Notes under the pieces: generated by a model | Seen by the model: only the letters and a program-made list of their open reading frames with translations | Databases searched by the model: none | What the model was told of the DNA's origin: nothing | Source of the DNA: Chlorocebus sabaeus | Lineage: Eukaryota > Chordata > Mammalia > Primates > Cercopithecidae | NCBI RefSeq assembly: GCF_047675955.1 | Contig: NC_132912.1 | Span: 15,288,500 to 15,352,499 of the forward strand | Direction: 5' to 3' | DNA: 64,000 nt | Translations under genes and position numbers: made by a program | In this document: positions 11,946-23,445 of the stretch, piece by piece | Layout: the number at the start of each line of letters is the position of its first letter | Numbering within the stretch: the first letter of the stretch is position 1

Positions 11946-12557
11946 GCAGTAGCTACACCTGATTCAGCTTTTCATTCCCTCATCAGAGCACAGTTTCGAC
12001 ATATCATAGTGTCCAATAAATGTGAATTCAGGGGAATCCTGAATAAAATGGCAGAGCTGGTATTTTAACCCAGGTCTTCAAATCACCAGATGAAGTGCTG
12101 GACATCATAGCTGGGCATCTATGGGGAATTAAAGAAAGAATACACCATGGTTTGCCCACTGGGAGGATAACCTTGTTCTGGTGGCAGGACGTACAGTTGA
12201 TACAAATTATATCACACCATGCGGAGTGGGCTACTGAGGAGGTGAGGAAGGGGGGACCAGAAAGGATGGGAAGTGAGCTGGCCCTAAGAGACTGGTTTGC
12301 TTTGGGGTTTCGGGAGTAGCAAGGAGAGGCAGGAAGGGCAACTCCAGCCAGAAAACCTGGGATCTAAGATTGATGTCTGAGTTTCAGCATGGTGGTCTAA
12401 GATGGGATGAAAGTTCAAGAAAAATTGGGGCTTTGGAAGAACTTTGGAAGGTCTGAACCAAAAGATGGTATTGAAAATAACCTTGCCAACCTATAACATA
12501 TAACATCAATCAAACAAAAGTTCTGATCTTTTAACCAACTATTTAAAAGTTAATAGA
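11946..12557. other. Unassigned intergenic sequence
   Basis: Around 12040-12090 resembles the end of a MIR (gcagagctggtattttaaccc). The rest is not recognised. Confidence 0.4.
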
Positions 12558-12701
12558 GGCTGGGCATGGTGGCTAATGCCTATCATTCCAGTGCTTTGGG
12601 AGGCTGAGGTGAGAGGGTCACTTGAGCCCAGGGTTTGAGACCAGCCTGGGCAGCATAGTAAGACCTTGTCTCTACAAAAATAAAATTTAAAAAAATTAGT
12701 C
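12558..12701 (+). mobile_element. Outer Alu, left part (interrupted)
   Basis: Starts 'ggctgggcatggtggctaatg' and runs to the central A-rich linker, where another Alu is inserted; it resumes at 13004. Confidence 0.9.
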
Positions 12702-13003
12702 AGGGCCTGGTGCTTTGGCTCACACCTGTAACCCCAACACTTTGGGAATCCCAGGCAAGTGGATCACTTGAGGTCAAGAGTTCCAAACCAGACTGGCCAA
12801 CATGATGAAACCCCATCTCTACTAAAAATACAAAAAAATTAGCCTGGCATGGTGGCTCACACCTGTAATTTTAGCTACTCAGGAGTTTGAGGCAGGAGAG
12901 TTGCTTGAACTTGGGAGGTTGAGGTTGCAGTGAGCCAAGATCACGCCACTGCACTCCAGCCTGGGCAACAGAGCGAGACTCTCGCTCTCAAAAAAAAAAA
13001 AAA
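12702..13003 (+). mobile_element. Alu nested in Alu
   Basis: Complete copy with a 14-A tail inside the A-rich linker of the outer Alu. 'ttag' plus A-run on both sides is the likely target duplication. Confidence 0.9.
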
Positions 13004-13170
13004 TTAGCTGGGCTTGGTGGCACTTGCCTGTAGTCTCAGCTACTGGGAAGGCTGAGGCAGGAGGATTACTTGAGCCCAGGAGTTAGAGGCTGCAGTGAGC
13101 TATGATCAAACCACTATACTCCAGCCTGGGTGACAGAGTGAGACTTTGTCTCTAAAAAAGAAAGAAAAAG
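13004..13170 (+). mobile_element. Outer Alu, right part
   Basis: 'ttagctgggcttggtggcac' to 'aaagaaagaaaaag' completes the Alu begun at 12558. Confidence 0.9.
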
Positions 13171-14140
13171 CATTAATAAAAAATGTAATCCTTCCTCAGT
13201 AAAAAGAATTGTTTTATGGCTATGATAATTAATGAACAGCTTAGAAAAGATTTTTGTTTTTTTAACCATATGGATTATGGATGTGGTTGTGCAGAAATAC
13301 TGCCATTTTAAAATTAAAATTGCATCCAATATTCATGATGAAATTGTAAGTGAGTTCTTTACACAACTAAGTATATCTTTTCCTATTTTCTCAATGAGTA
13401 TATTGGATTGTTTAACATCTACAATTATGCTTCATGTTTCAACTTGCACTTAGTTTTTCCAGAATTATTTATTGTTTGGAACAAGCAAACAGGGAAGTTT
13501 AAAGTTTGTCTTTTAAAGATGAAGCGCGACTCCAGGATTTTCACATATATTTCAGGAGAAAACTCTTAGACTACTGTATTTTTCGAAAACAAGTAAAATG
13601 AAAGATAGCGTGTTTGACTATGTACAACTCCTTAGCAAAACTATGGGAAACCACTCCCGCTCTTGAGAAAGTATTCATAGAGCATGCAGAAATGAACTGC
13701 TCTTTAAATGTTAAGAAATGCAAAACTTAAAGGCCACTATCCTCCCGTCCTCCACTGTCTACAATGTGTCACCATATCCGCCCCTCCAGCATCCCGGCCA
13801 TGGGTCTGCCCATGAAGATGGTGGTGTTGGAAAACTACCCCTGAGACATTTAGAGTTTGTAATGGAAATTTCAGTAAGCCAGTAGCTCAGGGAGCATGGG
13901 CATTTTAGACAGCCATTCTCCAGCTGCTCCTCCTCAGTGTGTGTGTAGTCTCTGACTTCCTGAAATGATATGACAGGAGGCCACTTTTTAGCTTGTACCT
14001 TAAGATAATCCTTTTGATGATGTTACACAACTTTCCAAATTTTGTTAATTGGTTGGTACCTTCATTCTTTTATTTATTCTTTCAATGTTGGAGTGCATAT
14101 CATCACCCCAACTTTGGTTTTTTAAATTTTAATTTGTATT
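13171..14140. other. Unassigned intergenic sequence
   Basis: 970 bp without an obvious repeat. The 71-73 codon ORFs near 13114-13453 run on opposite strands with AT-rich composition and are not convincing. Confidence 0.45.
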
Positions 14141-14147
14141 GTTTTTA

Positions 14148-14450
14148 ATTCATTTTGAGACAATGTCTCACTATGTTGCCCAGGCTGGAGTACAGGGACG
14201 GGATCATAGCTCACTGCAGCCTCAGCCTCTCGGGCTGAAGCAATCCTCCCACCTCAGTCTCCCAAGTAGCTGGGACCACAGGTGCACACCACCACACCTG
14301 GCTAATTTTTTTTTAGTTTTTGTGGCGACAGGGTCTCACTATGTTGCCCAGGCTTGTCTTGAACTCCTGGGCTCAAGCAATCCTCCCACTACAGGGCTCA
14401 CTTCAACCCCTCCCGAAGTACTGGGTGGGGGAGCCACTGGGCTCAGCCAT
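14148..14450 (-). mobile_element. AluJ-like
   Basis: 'attttgagacaatgtctcac' to 'gggagccactgggctcagcc', with AluJ-type 'aactcctgggctcaagcaatcctccc'. Confidence 0.9.
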
Positions 14451-15018
14451 CACCCCAACTTTTGACATATTTAAGGGATAGGACAGCAGCTACTAGGACT
14501 CTAAGAGTTAAAACTAAAACTACCCTCAGACTTGAGTTTAGCAGGCGATTTTGGATCAAATGCTTTGCACCCCCATTTTCCATCAGATGCTTTCTTGCTT
14601 CCACACTTACCCCTCATTCAAATCAGCATAGGGTGACCCGGCTAGCCTTCCACACTTCCTCTTTCTTTCTCTCCATTTAGGTAATGTTAAAATAAATGAT
14701 GTGTGCATGGCTTTACCTTTTGGAGATTTCTCAGGAACCAAACCTCTCTGGAGGGCAAAGGCAGTGTAAGAGAAAGTGAAGGCCAGGCTGACTGCAGTTG
14801 AAACTCCGGCTTTTGCCTGGTTTGCCTGTGAGTTCTTCCACGAAGTTCAGAGCCTCTGATTTCTCCAGTTCTTCAAAGAGAAAGAACATGATACTTACAA
14901 GTCCTTTTGGCTAATGGAAGAGAAAGAGATTGAGCATGCTTGGGTTTCATAGGAAGCTAGATGTTCAGGATTTCAAGCAAGCTAAAATTCTAGTTCCCTT
15001 TCCAATTTCTGTAATTTT
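14451..15018. other. Unassigned intergenic sequence
   Basis: No ORF or repeat recognised. Confidence 0.45.
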
Positions 15019-15323
15019 TGTTTTGTTTTGTTTTGTTTTTGTTTGACAGAGTCTTGCTCTGTCGCCTAGGCTGGAGTACAGTGGTGTGATCTCGGCTCAC
15101 TGAAACCTCCGCCTCCCGGGTTCAACCAATTCCCCTGCCTCAGCCTCCTGAGTAGCTGGGATTACAGGTGCCTGCCACCAAGCCTGGCTAATTTTCGTAT
15201 TTTTAGTAGAGACAGGATTTTACCATGTTGGCCAGGCTGGCCTTGAACTCCTCACCTCCAGTGAGCCACCTGCCTCAGCCTCCCAAAGTGCTGGGATTAC
15301 AGGCATGAGCCACCATGCCTGGC
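15019..15323 (-). mobile_element. Alu with (TTTTG)n tail
   Basis: TTTTG repeats at 15018-15043 precede 'gacagagtcttgctctgtcg'; ends 'gagccaccatgcctggcc'. Confidence 0.93.
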
Positions 15324-16028
15324 CAAAACTTTCTTAAGTTTTGGATGAGTAAAGGAGAGAATACTGAGCTGATGAGTGTCGATAAAAAACACTGGCTTGG
15401 AATTACCACCAGCAGGTCAGCCTGTCGTGTTGTTTTACATTCTGCCCAGGCATTCACGCTTTCTAAGCGGGCTCTAGCTCTGACTCACCACCTTGAATTT
15501 GGACCATTAAGTCAGGGCCATTTCATTCCTGGCTCTGCACTGCTTGCTCTTCAGTTTATTCTTGTGTGACTTCTTGCGTTTGGCTTTGATCCTGTATTTC
15601 ACAACCTGACAATGGTTCCTTTCTCCTGACCTTCTAGCCTAGAATTTTCCCTTGCTGTTCTAGATTCTCAGCCTTGGTTTCAGACAGACCAGGGCTGAGA
15701 AGCTTAACTAGGTCTTTAGGGAGTATGTGGTCCTGAACTCCTGTACCAGCGACTCCTGGACACCGCCAGACCGATGCAGTTGGTCTCAGGCTCAAGTCTC
15801 ACTTCTTCCAGGCGAACGGCTCCATAAGTGTTCGTGCCTGGTCACGGGTTGCCCAGGTCACCAATGAGCCTTTGGATGGGCATGTGAAGATTCAGCATTA
15901 TCAGCAGAATCCTGGGCAGGAAGAACGTGTCCAGGAGGCAGCGGACTACCTACCTCTTGCCCAGTGGCATCAGTCTGTGAAGGTCATCTTTCTGTTTCCA
16001 GATTAGAATCAAGACTTGAGAAGCGTAG
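15324..16028. other. Unassigned intergenic sequence
   Basis: The 84-codon ORF at 15315-15569 starts in Alu sequence and shows no family motif. No repeat recognised. Confidence 0.45.
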
Positions 16029-16323
16029 GGCCGGGTGCAGTGGCCCACACCTGTAATCCCAGTGCTTTGGGAGGCTGAGGCAAGAGGATCACTTGAGATC
16101 AGGAGTTTGAGACCAGCTTGGGCAACATAGTGAGAACCCGTCTTTCCAAAAATATTTTTAAAAATTAGCCAGCTGTGGCCGCGTGCACATGTCATATCAG
16201 CTGCTTGGGAGGCTGAGGCAGGAAGATGGCTTGAGCCCAGGAGTTTGAGGCTGCAGTCAGTTGTAATTGTGCCTTTGCACTCCAGCCTGGGTGGCAGAGC
16301 AAGACCTTGTCTCTCAAAAACCA

Positions 16324-16326
<3 letters not shown>
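16029..16326 (+). mobile_element. Alu, plus arm of a tail-to-tail pair
   Basis: 'ggccgggtgcagtggcccac' to 'gtctctcaaaaacc', followed directly by an (AT)n run. Confidence 0.92.

Positions 16327-16354
<28 letters not shown>
16327..16354. repeat. (AT)14 at the junction of two inverted Alus
   Basis: 28 bp of alternating AT between the A-tail of one Alu and the T-run of the next. Confidence 0.95.
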
Positions 16355-16371
<17 letters not shown>

Positions 16372-16657
16372 TTTGAGATGGAGTCTTGCTCTGTCACCCA
16401 GGTTGGAGTGCAATGGCACAATCTTGGCTCACTGCAATCCTCACCTCCCGGGTTCAAGCGCTTCTCCTGCCTCAGCCTCCTGAGTAGTTGAGATTATAGG
16501 CACGTGCCACCATGCCCAGCTAAGTTTTTTTATATTTTTAGTAGAGACAGGTTTCACCATGTTGGCCAGGCTAGTTTAAAACTCCTGACCTCAGGTGATC
16601 CACCTGCCTTGGCCTCCCAAAGTGCTGGGATTACAGGTGCGAACCACCTCACCTGGC
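16355..16657 (-). mobile_element. Alu, minus arm of a tail-to-tail pair
   Basis: T-run of about 20, 'gagatggagtcttgctctg' to 'cgaaccacctcacctggcc'. Confidence 0.93.
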
Positions 16658-16687
16658 CAATAAAAAATAAATTTAAAAAAGAGTTGT

Positions 16688-16990
16688 GGACTGGGTGTAG
16701 TGGCTCACACCCGTAATCCCAACATTTTGGGAGGCCAAGGAGGATGGATCACCTGAGGTCACGAGTTCAATACCAGCCTGGCCAACACGGTGAAACCCCG
16801 TCTCTACTAAAAATACAAAAATTAGCTGGGCGTGGTGTCAGGGGCCTGTAATCCCAGCTGCTTGGGAGGGTGAGGCAGGATAATCACTTGAACCCGGGAG
16901 GCAGAGGTTGCAGTAAGCCGAGATCGCACCATTGCACCACTCCAGCCTGGGTGACAGAGTAAAACTCCGTCTCAAAACAAAACAAAACAA
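16688..16990 (+). mobile_element. Alu with (CAAAA)n tail
   Basis: 'actgggtgtagtggctcac' to a CAAAA-repeat tail at 16974-16990. Confidence 0.93.
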
Positions 16991-17255
16991 GAATGTTGTG
17001 AACAATGCCTCTCCTTGCTTGTGGCACTCCAGGCCTTATGTTTACACAAGAAGGGATGGTCCTGAGTCCGCATCTGCGCCTTCCCAGTCCTGGCATTCTG
17101 GACTCTGTTACAGAGAGTCTGCCACCTCCACACCCCAGGTCTCTAGAGTCCCAGAAGACTTTTAACTCAGCTTTAAAATTAACGTCCCCCACACCCGATA
17201 GTGGCTCCATGATCGGTGCCCACCCCAACATGACATAAAAAGCTGGAGTAGTTCT

Positions 17256-17560
17256 GCCTGGGCGCAGTGGCTCATGCCTGTAATCCCAGCACTTTGGGAG
17301 GCCGAGGCGGGTGGATCACCTGAGGTCAGGAGTTCAAGACCAGCCTGACCAACACGGAGAAACCCTATCTCTACTAAAAACACAAAAATTAGCCAGGCAT
17401 AATGGCACATGCCTGTAATCCCAGCTACTTGGGAGGCTGAGGCAGGAGAATCTCTTGAAACTGGGAGGTGGAGGTTGCAGTGAGCCGAGATCGTGCCATT
17501 GCACTCCAGCCAGGGCAACAAAAGCGAAACTCTGTCTCAAAAAAAAAAAAAAACAAAACG
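17256..17560 (+). mobile_element. Alu
   Basis: 'gcctgggcgcagtggctcatg' to an A-run at 17539-17552. Confidence 0.93.
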
Positions 17561-18070
17561 TTGGTGCGGTTTAACCTTCTCCTGTCTCTCAGTCCCACGG
17601 TGCCCACTGCAGCCAGGGGTCTTTGGCCTGGAATTTCCTGCTCCCAGCCTACCATGCTTAACGGGTGGTTTGGATGAGGAGGCTGGAAAATATTTCCGTA
17701 TCTCCCAGGAGTCAGTTACTTCAGAACAGGCCTCTCTGCTCCCAGGGCAGGGACCTAGCATTGCAGTTGCCATGGGGACTTCTGTTCTTCACTACTGTTG
17801 TCGACTGGCAGTGGCTGCACTTAGGATTCTCATAGGCATACAGCTCCTGCCCCAGGATGACGTTCTGCCACTTCATGGACAGGACGACTCCTGCCTACAT
17901 CTCCCCTTCTGACTCACAGCAGTGGCCTCCTCGCCCGTCTCATTTCTCTCAATGCTATGGTCACTTTGCTTTATGGATTTGTAGCCCTTTATGGCTATGT
18001 GGTTGTTTTGTTTTGTGGGTTGTTTTTTTTTTTTTCTCAAAGCTAACAGGCCCCATCCATAGGTTTCACT
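17561..18070. other. Unassigned intergenic sequence
   Basis: An ORF of 139 codons (17493-17912) starts inside the Alu; its unique part has no recognised motif. No repeat assigned. Confidence 0.45.
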
Positions 18071-18364
18071 CACTTTATTTTTATTTATTTATTTTGAGAC
18101 AAGGTCTTGCTCTGTTACTCAGGCTGGAGTGCAGTGGTGCCATCAAAGTCCACTGCAGCCTTGAACTCCTGAGCTTAAGTGATCCTCCTGCTTCAGCCTC
18201 CTGAGTAGCTAGGACTACAGGTGCATGCCACCATGCCCAGCTAAATAAAAAAAAAAGGTATACCATTTTCCCCAGGCTGGTCTCAAACTCCTGGACTGAA
18301 GCCATCCTTCTGCCTAAGCCTCCTAGTGTGCTGGGATTACATGCATGAGCCACTGCACCCAGCC
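18071..18364 (-). mobile_element. Alu with (TTTA)n tail
   Basis: 'ttatttatttattttgagac' to 'gccactgcacccagcc'; the central linker is expanded with A's at 18246-18256. Confidence 0.92.
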
Positions 18365-18789
18365 TGTTTCCCTAACTTTAAATACTGCAGAGAAAGACTG
18401 GGGTGTAGGTCTCTACTCTTTCAATGGGCCGGAAGTCTAAGTAGATTACACCATTCCCTGGGAAGACAATTTTGCCAAACCAAAGATAATAGGTCATAGT
18501 AGACCTTTCTCTTAGGACAGTAGATGCTAAATACCTTACATTTTTGCAACTTAAATTATTCTTCCAAGAATTAAAAATGTCTAGGTCTAAATTAGATCTC
18601 TACCTGTAGTCATTACAGTAAGTAGGAAATTTACATAAGTTTTGGTTCTGCTCCATCAATCACATCTATATACCCATGGAATGCTTTTCCCTCTACTGAT
18701 TACCAGAGAGAGAGATCTGAGTCTCATCCCCAGCATTTGTGAGCTCTATATTCCTAAGCCTTATTTTCAAATCCTCAATCTCTCTCTTT
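18365..18789. other. Unassigned intergenic sequence
   Basis: No ORF or repeat recognised. Confidence 0.45.
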
Positions 18790-19091
18790 TTTCTTCTTTG
18801 AGATAGCCTCTCACTCTGTTGCCCTGGCTGGAATACAGTGGTGCAATCATGGCTCACTGCAGCCTCAACCTCCTGGGCTCAAGCCATCCTCCCACCTCAG
18901 CGTCCCAGTAACTCAGACCACAGAGGCACGCCACCATGTCCAGTTAATTAAAAATTTTTTTTTTTTTGTAGAGATGGGGGGTGGTCTCATTATGTTGCCC
19001 AGGCTGCTCTTGAACTCCTGGGCTCAAGTGATTCTCCTGCCTTGGTCTCTCATAGTGCTGGGATTACAGGTGTGAGCCACCGTGCCCAGCC
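18790..19091 (-). mobile_element. AluJ-like
   Basis: 'tttgagatagcctctcactc' to 'gagccaccgtgcccagcc'. Confidence 0.9.
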
Positions 19092-19814
19092 CCTCTCTCT
19101 TTTACAAGAAAGAGAGTGCTCTTTGTGTCTGACTGTGAAAAAGAATAATTCCTTTGGGCTGTGGGTAATTAGAGATGAGGAGAGAAGGTTTATTTCATCA
19201 ACACTTTCTCAATTACCTGTTGTACTGATAGCTCAAATCACACCTCACTTTCTTTTTAAATAACCAGGGCAGGGTGAGCTGTCACGGAGCACTTTCTGTA
19301 CACCTCCATTATGGCATTCCTGAGTTGCCACACATTCGGGTGGCTCCTGGGGGCTCACGTGAATAATTTCCACTCAGTTTCAGTTCTCCCTCATACAGCT
19401 GAGTGGCTGAATCAAACGAAGCACTCTTTAATCCCAGGCTTAAAAAAAAAAAAAAAGAAAACATCTATTGGTGGAGTACATGAACAAAAAGAAAAGAGAA
19501 AAACTGCAGATTAGAACGTTCGTCAATACTAACTTCATACCCCTGGTCCCCCCGTAGAAGATTCTCAAAGGCCAGGCATTTCTCTGTAGGAAAGATTTGG
19601 AGGGAGAAGGATGCAATAATGCGGATAACTTTCTCAAGCCACGACTTGGCTGGCCTGGTGGCTGCACTCTCAGTAGCTCTTTGTTCTTATGAAAAAGCCC
19701 AGAAGGGTCAAGGTCAATTTCAAGGTATCTGAATAAGGTGTCAGCTGCAGCAGCTGAGTTGGCGCTCAGCTCTCTCATAGACCTCCTTTCCCTACCCAAG
19801 TCCTTCAGAGGATC
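19092..19814. other. Unassigned intergenic sequence
   Basis: The 136-codon minus ORF at 19440-19850 runs from the MaLR LTR through unique sequence into a poly-A stretch; it has no recognised motif. Confidence 0.45.
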
Positions 19815-20449
19815 TGAAATGGCATGGCTGTGTCCCCACCCAAATTTCATCTTGAATTGTAGCTCCCATAATTCCTCAGGTGGGAGATAATTAAATCATG
19901 GGGGCAGTTTCCTCCATACTATTCTCATAGTCTCAAGAAATGTGATGAATTTTTTTTTGAGACAGAGTCTCGCTCTGTCATGCAGGCTGGACTGCAGTAG
20001 CATGATCTCGGCTCACTGCAACCTCTGCCTCCCAGGTTTAAGCAATTCTCCTGCCTCAGTCGCTCAATAGCTGGGATTACAGGTGCCTGCCAGCACGCCC
20101 TGCTAATTTTTTGTATTTTTAGTAGAGATGGGGTTTCGCCATGTTGCCCAGGCTGGTTTCAAACTCCTGACCTCAGGTGATCCACCCGCCTCGGCATCTG
20201 AAAGTGCTGGGATTACAGGCGTGAGCCACATGCTGGACCAGATCTGATGATTTTATAAGGGGTTTCCCCTTTCGCTTGATTCTGATTCTCTCTTATCTGC
20301 CGCCATGTAAGATGTGGCTTTTGCCTTCTGCCATGATTGTGAGGCCTCCCCGGCCACGTGGAACTGTGAGTCCGTTAAACCTCTTTTTCTGTATAAATTA
20401 CCCAGTCTTGGGGATGTCTTTATCAGCAGCGTGAAAATGGACCAGTACA
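19815..20449 (+). mobile_element. THE1/MST-type MaLR solitary LTR, interrupted by Alu
   Basis: Starts 'tgaaatggcatggctgtgtc' and ends 'ggaccagtaca', with a perfect 5-bp target duplication 'ggatc' at 19810-19814 and 20450-20454. The Alu at 19948-20239 splits it. No coding sequence. Confidence 0.92.
19948..20239 (-). mobile_element. Alu inside MaLR LTR
   Basis: 'tttttttttgagacagagtc' to 'gtgagccacatgctggacc'. Confidence 0.93.
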
Positions 20450-20838
20450 GGATCCCACTGGGCTTTTTTCCCTAGGGCTGTTACAGCACATGGGGAAAGA
20501 TGGCTTGTCTCTTATGGCCCCATACATTTTTCCATAGGCATACAATCTTTATTTATCCATGCCAGGCCTCAGTGCATCTCTGTATATCTTACGCTGACCA
20601 GCACAATCCTTGGAATGGCTTGAACTTTTCTATTTGCACCCTGACCATCGGCATGACCATAACAATTTACAATCTGAAATTGTTTCACCTTTTGTGGTTC
20701 GAACAAGGTGAGATAATCCCAAACCAAACTTGAAAAGTATCCACCACATTTACTGCTGGGACTCCTTGCACGAGTGAGCTGTGAGGACAGAACCCTGTTG
20801 TACTTATCTCTCTATCTCCAGGACTTTATTTTGTGCTT
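20450..20838. other. Unassigned intergenic sequence
   Basis: A 77-codon ORF at 20500-20733 has no recognised motif. Confidence 0.45.
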
Positions 20839-21062
20839 GTGTTCGGCTGTTCTTGTGTTGCTATAAGGACATACCTAAGACTGGGTGATTCACACAGAAA
20901 AGAGGCTTAATTGGCTCATGGTTCTGCAGGCTGTATAGGCACGGCACTGGCATCTGCCTGGCTTCTGGGGAAGCCTCAGGGAGCTTTTATTCTCAGTGGA
21001 AGGTGACGTGGGAGCAGTCACGTCACATAGTGAGAGTGGAAGCAAGACGGGCATGTGCCACA
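20839..21062 (-). mobile_element. MST/MLT1-type MaLR LTR, first half
   Basis: 'gttcttgtgttgctataagg', 'acctaagactgggtgattc' and 'ggttctgcaggctgtatagg' follow the reverse of an MST/MLT1 LTR. The other half is at 21665-21838 beyond a nested Alu pair. Confidence 0.8.
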
Positions 21063-21070
21063 CTTACTGA

Positions 21071-21236
21071 CTGACTGAGACAGAGTCTTGCTCTGTCACC
21101 TGGGCTGGAGTGCAGTGGTGCAATCATGGGCTCACTGCAGTCTCGATCTTCCAGGTTGAAGCAATCCTCCTGCCTCAGCCTCCTCAGTAACTGGGACTAT
21201 GGGCACATGCCACTATGCCCAGCTAATTATTTTTAC
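21071..21236 (-). mobile_element. Outer Alu, first part (interrupted)
   Basis: 'gactgagacagagtcttgctc' to 'gcccagctaattatttttac', where an Alu is inserted; it resumes at 21528. Confidence 0.9.
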
Positions 21237-21527
21237 TTTTTTTTTTTGAGACGGAGTCTAGCTCTGTTGCCCAGGCTGGAGTGCAGCGGTGCGATCTCAA
21301 CTCACTGCAACCTCCGCCTCCCAGGTTCAAGCAATTTTCCTGCCTCAGCCTCCCAAGTAGCTGGGATTACAGGGGCCCACCTCCACGCCCAGCTGATTTT
21401 TGTATTTTTAGTGGAGATGAGGTTTCACTGTGATGGCCAGGCTGGTCTCAAACTCCTGACCTTGTGATCCTCCTGCCTTAGCCTCCCAAAGTGCTGGGAT
21501 TACAAGCATGAGCCACCGCGTCCGGCC
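21237..21527 (-). mobile_element. Alu nested in Alu
   Basis: T-run, 'gagacggagtctagctctg' to 'gagccaccgcgtccggcc'. Confidence 0.93.
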
Positions 21528-21664
21528 GATTTTTTCAAATTTTTAGTAGAGATGAGGTCTTGCTATGTTGCCCAGGCTGGTCTCAAACTCCTGAGCTCAA
21601 GTGATCCACCTGCCTTGGTCTCCCAAAGTGTTGGGATTATAGGCGTGAGCCGCTGTGCCTGGTC
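21528..21664 (-). mobile_element. Outer Alu, second part
   Basis: 'atttttagtagagatgaggtc' to 'gagccgctgtgcctggtcc' completes the Alu begun at 21071. Confidence 0.9.
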
Positions 21665-21838
21665 CATGCACTTTCAAACAAGCAGATTTCACGTGAAAGA
21701 ACTCAGTATTGTGAGGATGGCACCAAGCCACAAGGAATCTGCCGCCATGACCCAAACACCTCCCACCAGGCCCCACCTCCAACACTGGGATGACATTGCA
21801 ACATGAGAACTGAGTGGGACAAACATCCAGACTAGATC
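21665..21838 (-). mobile_element. MST/MLT1-type MaLR LTR, second half
   Basis: 'gccgccatgacccaaacacc', 'accaggccccacctccaac' and 'gggacaaacatccagac' continue the LTR broken at 21062. Confidence 0.8.
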
Positions 21839-22922
21839 AGTGCTTATTACGTAGTACTTGAGACATAACTGCTAAATAGGGCATGCATGACATTGAATAG
21901 ACTAAAACAGCACACAGTATCGTTAGAGACTTCATCCTCTCTGACAGCAGCCTTTAAAGACCTGAATATGAACAACAGGAGTCAATGGAAACACGGGCGA
22001 GAGAACAATGGACTAAACCTAACTCTTAATCAACAGGAAATTATTGCTTAACAGAATTTGCCCACGTTCTCCAATAAAGAAGGGAAGGGGAAATAGTTAA
22101 GGCAGATTCAGATTAAAAATAGCAACATGTAATTCATGCATAGATATTTTTCAGCCATCACGCCCCCACATATCTTCGGTGTGGAATGCTTTGGATAGAT
22201 GGTGCCAGGAAATCCATATGTAGGGCAAAAAGCATGGGAAAAGATTCCCCAGTTAGATCCTGCTCCTGATGTATTATTTCTGAAGGTCCTCAAAATAATT
22301 CTTTTTTTAGAGTAGAAAATCCATTTTGAAAGGGCTCCACTTGGGCTAGGCTGGACACTACTGCATATCACCAATTTAGGTCACCTCTGTGTGGACAATG
22401 AAGCCAACCTCAGTTTTAACCTTGCATTAAATCTGCAAAGGAGGAGATTGGACCACGTGACCCCTGAGGGCCTTCTGGCTCCACCTTCTGTGAGGACATC
22501 AAACCGTCAGATGTAGATCTGGAAGCGGTGACCCTCTCTCTTTGCGTGAGTTTCTCTTTTTCCTCTGAGTTGCAGTGTTGAGGGCAGCTGTTAATTTTTT
22601 TAATCCCTCAAATAACTCAATTTTAGGAACATTCGCGCTCCCTAAGCCTTACCTTGAAAGCCAGCGTAGGATTTCGCTGCCACCCCAGAAGATGCTGAGT
22701 GGATCCAGGTTCCTATCCATTTTCTCCTTCTGGTGTGAGTCTACACTCCCGACGCTGGGAAATGGCTCTGTTCCAGGAGTGCGGCTATCATCCTCTTCCT
22801 CTGCCCAGTGCTCTCTGTTACATCTTTTTTTTTCCTAAAGCACAATCACACAACTAGCTGTGAATAAACCCATCTTGCCACTGCCTAGGAAAATGGTTTC
22901 CAAACATTATGGTTTTCTTTTT
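21839..22922. other. Unassigned intergenic sequence
   Basis: 1.1 kb without recognised repeat; ORFs of 87-88 codons at 22108-22374 and 22575-22838 have no family motif. Confidence 0.45.
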
Positions 22923-23177
22923 TTAAAACACTCTTTTCCTCTTTCCTTTTTTTCTTCTTTCTTTCTTTTCCTCCTTCCTTCTTTCCTCTCTTCCTTTTTC
23001 CTTCCCCCATCTCCCTCCCCCCTTCCCTCCCCCATCCCTCCCTCCCTCCCTCCCTCCTTCCTCCCTCCCTCCTTCCTCCCTTCCTTCCTTCCTTCCTTCC
23101 TTCCTTCCTTCCTTCCTTCCTTCCTTCCTTCCTTCCTTCCTTCCTTCCTTCCTCCCTTCCTCCCTTCCTCCCTTCCT
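22923..23177. repeat. Pyrimidine-rich (TTCC)n microsatellite
   Basis: About 255 bp almost purely C/T on the plus strand, with a perfect core of 18 TTCC units at 23081-23152 flanked by CCCT/TCCC variants. The other strand is (GGAA)n. The ORFs here (poly-LPS and poly-GRKE) are repeat artefacts. It adjoins the T-tail side of the next Alu. Confidence 0.97.
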
Positions 23178-23445
23178 CCATCTCACTATGTCACCCAGGC
23201 TAGAGTGCACTGGTGTGATCACGGTTTCACCTCCCAGGCTCAAGTGATGCTCCTGCCTCAGTCTCCTGAGTAGCTGGGACTACAGGCGCACACTACCACA
23301 TGTGACTGTTTTTTTTTTTTTTTTTTTAGTGGAGCGGTCTCACTATGTTGCCCAAGCTGGTCTCCAACTCCTGGGCTCAGGTGATCCTCTTGCCTGAGTT
23401 TCCCAAAGTGCTGGGGTTATAGCTGTGAGCCACCATGCCCAGCCA
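23178..23445 (-). mobile_element. Alu
   Basis: 'ctcactatgtcacccaggctag' region to 'gagccaccatgcccagcc', with an expanded central T-run at 23310-23328. Confidence 0.9.

Noticed and set aside
22860..23273. LPS-rich and GRKE-rich ORFs
   Set aside because: They are frame readings of the TTCC/GGAA microsatellite.
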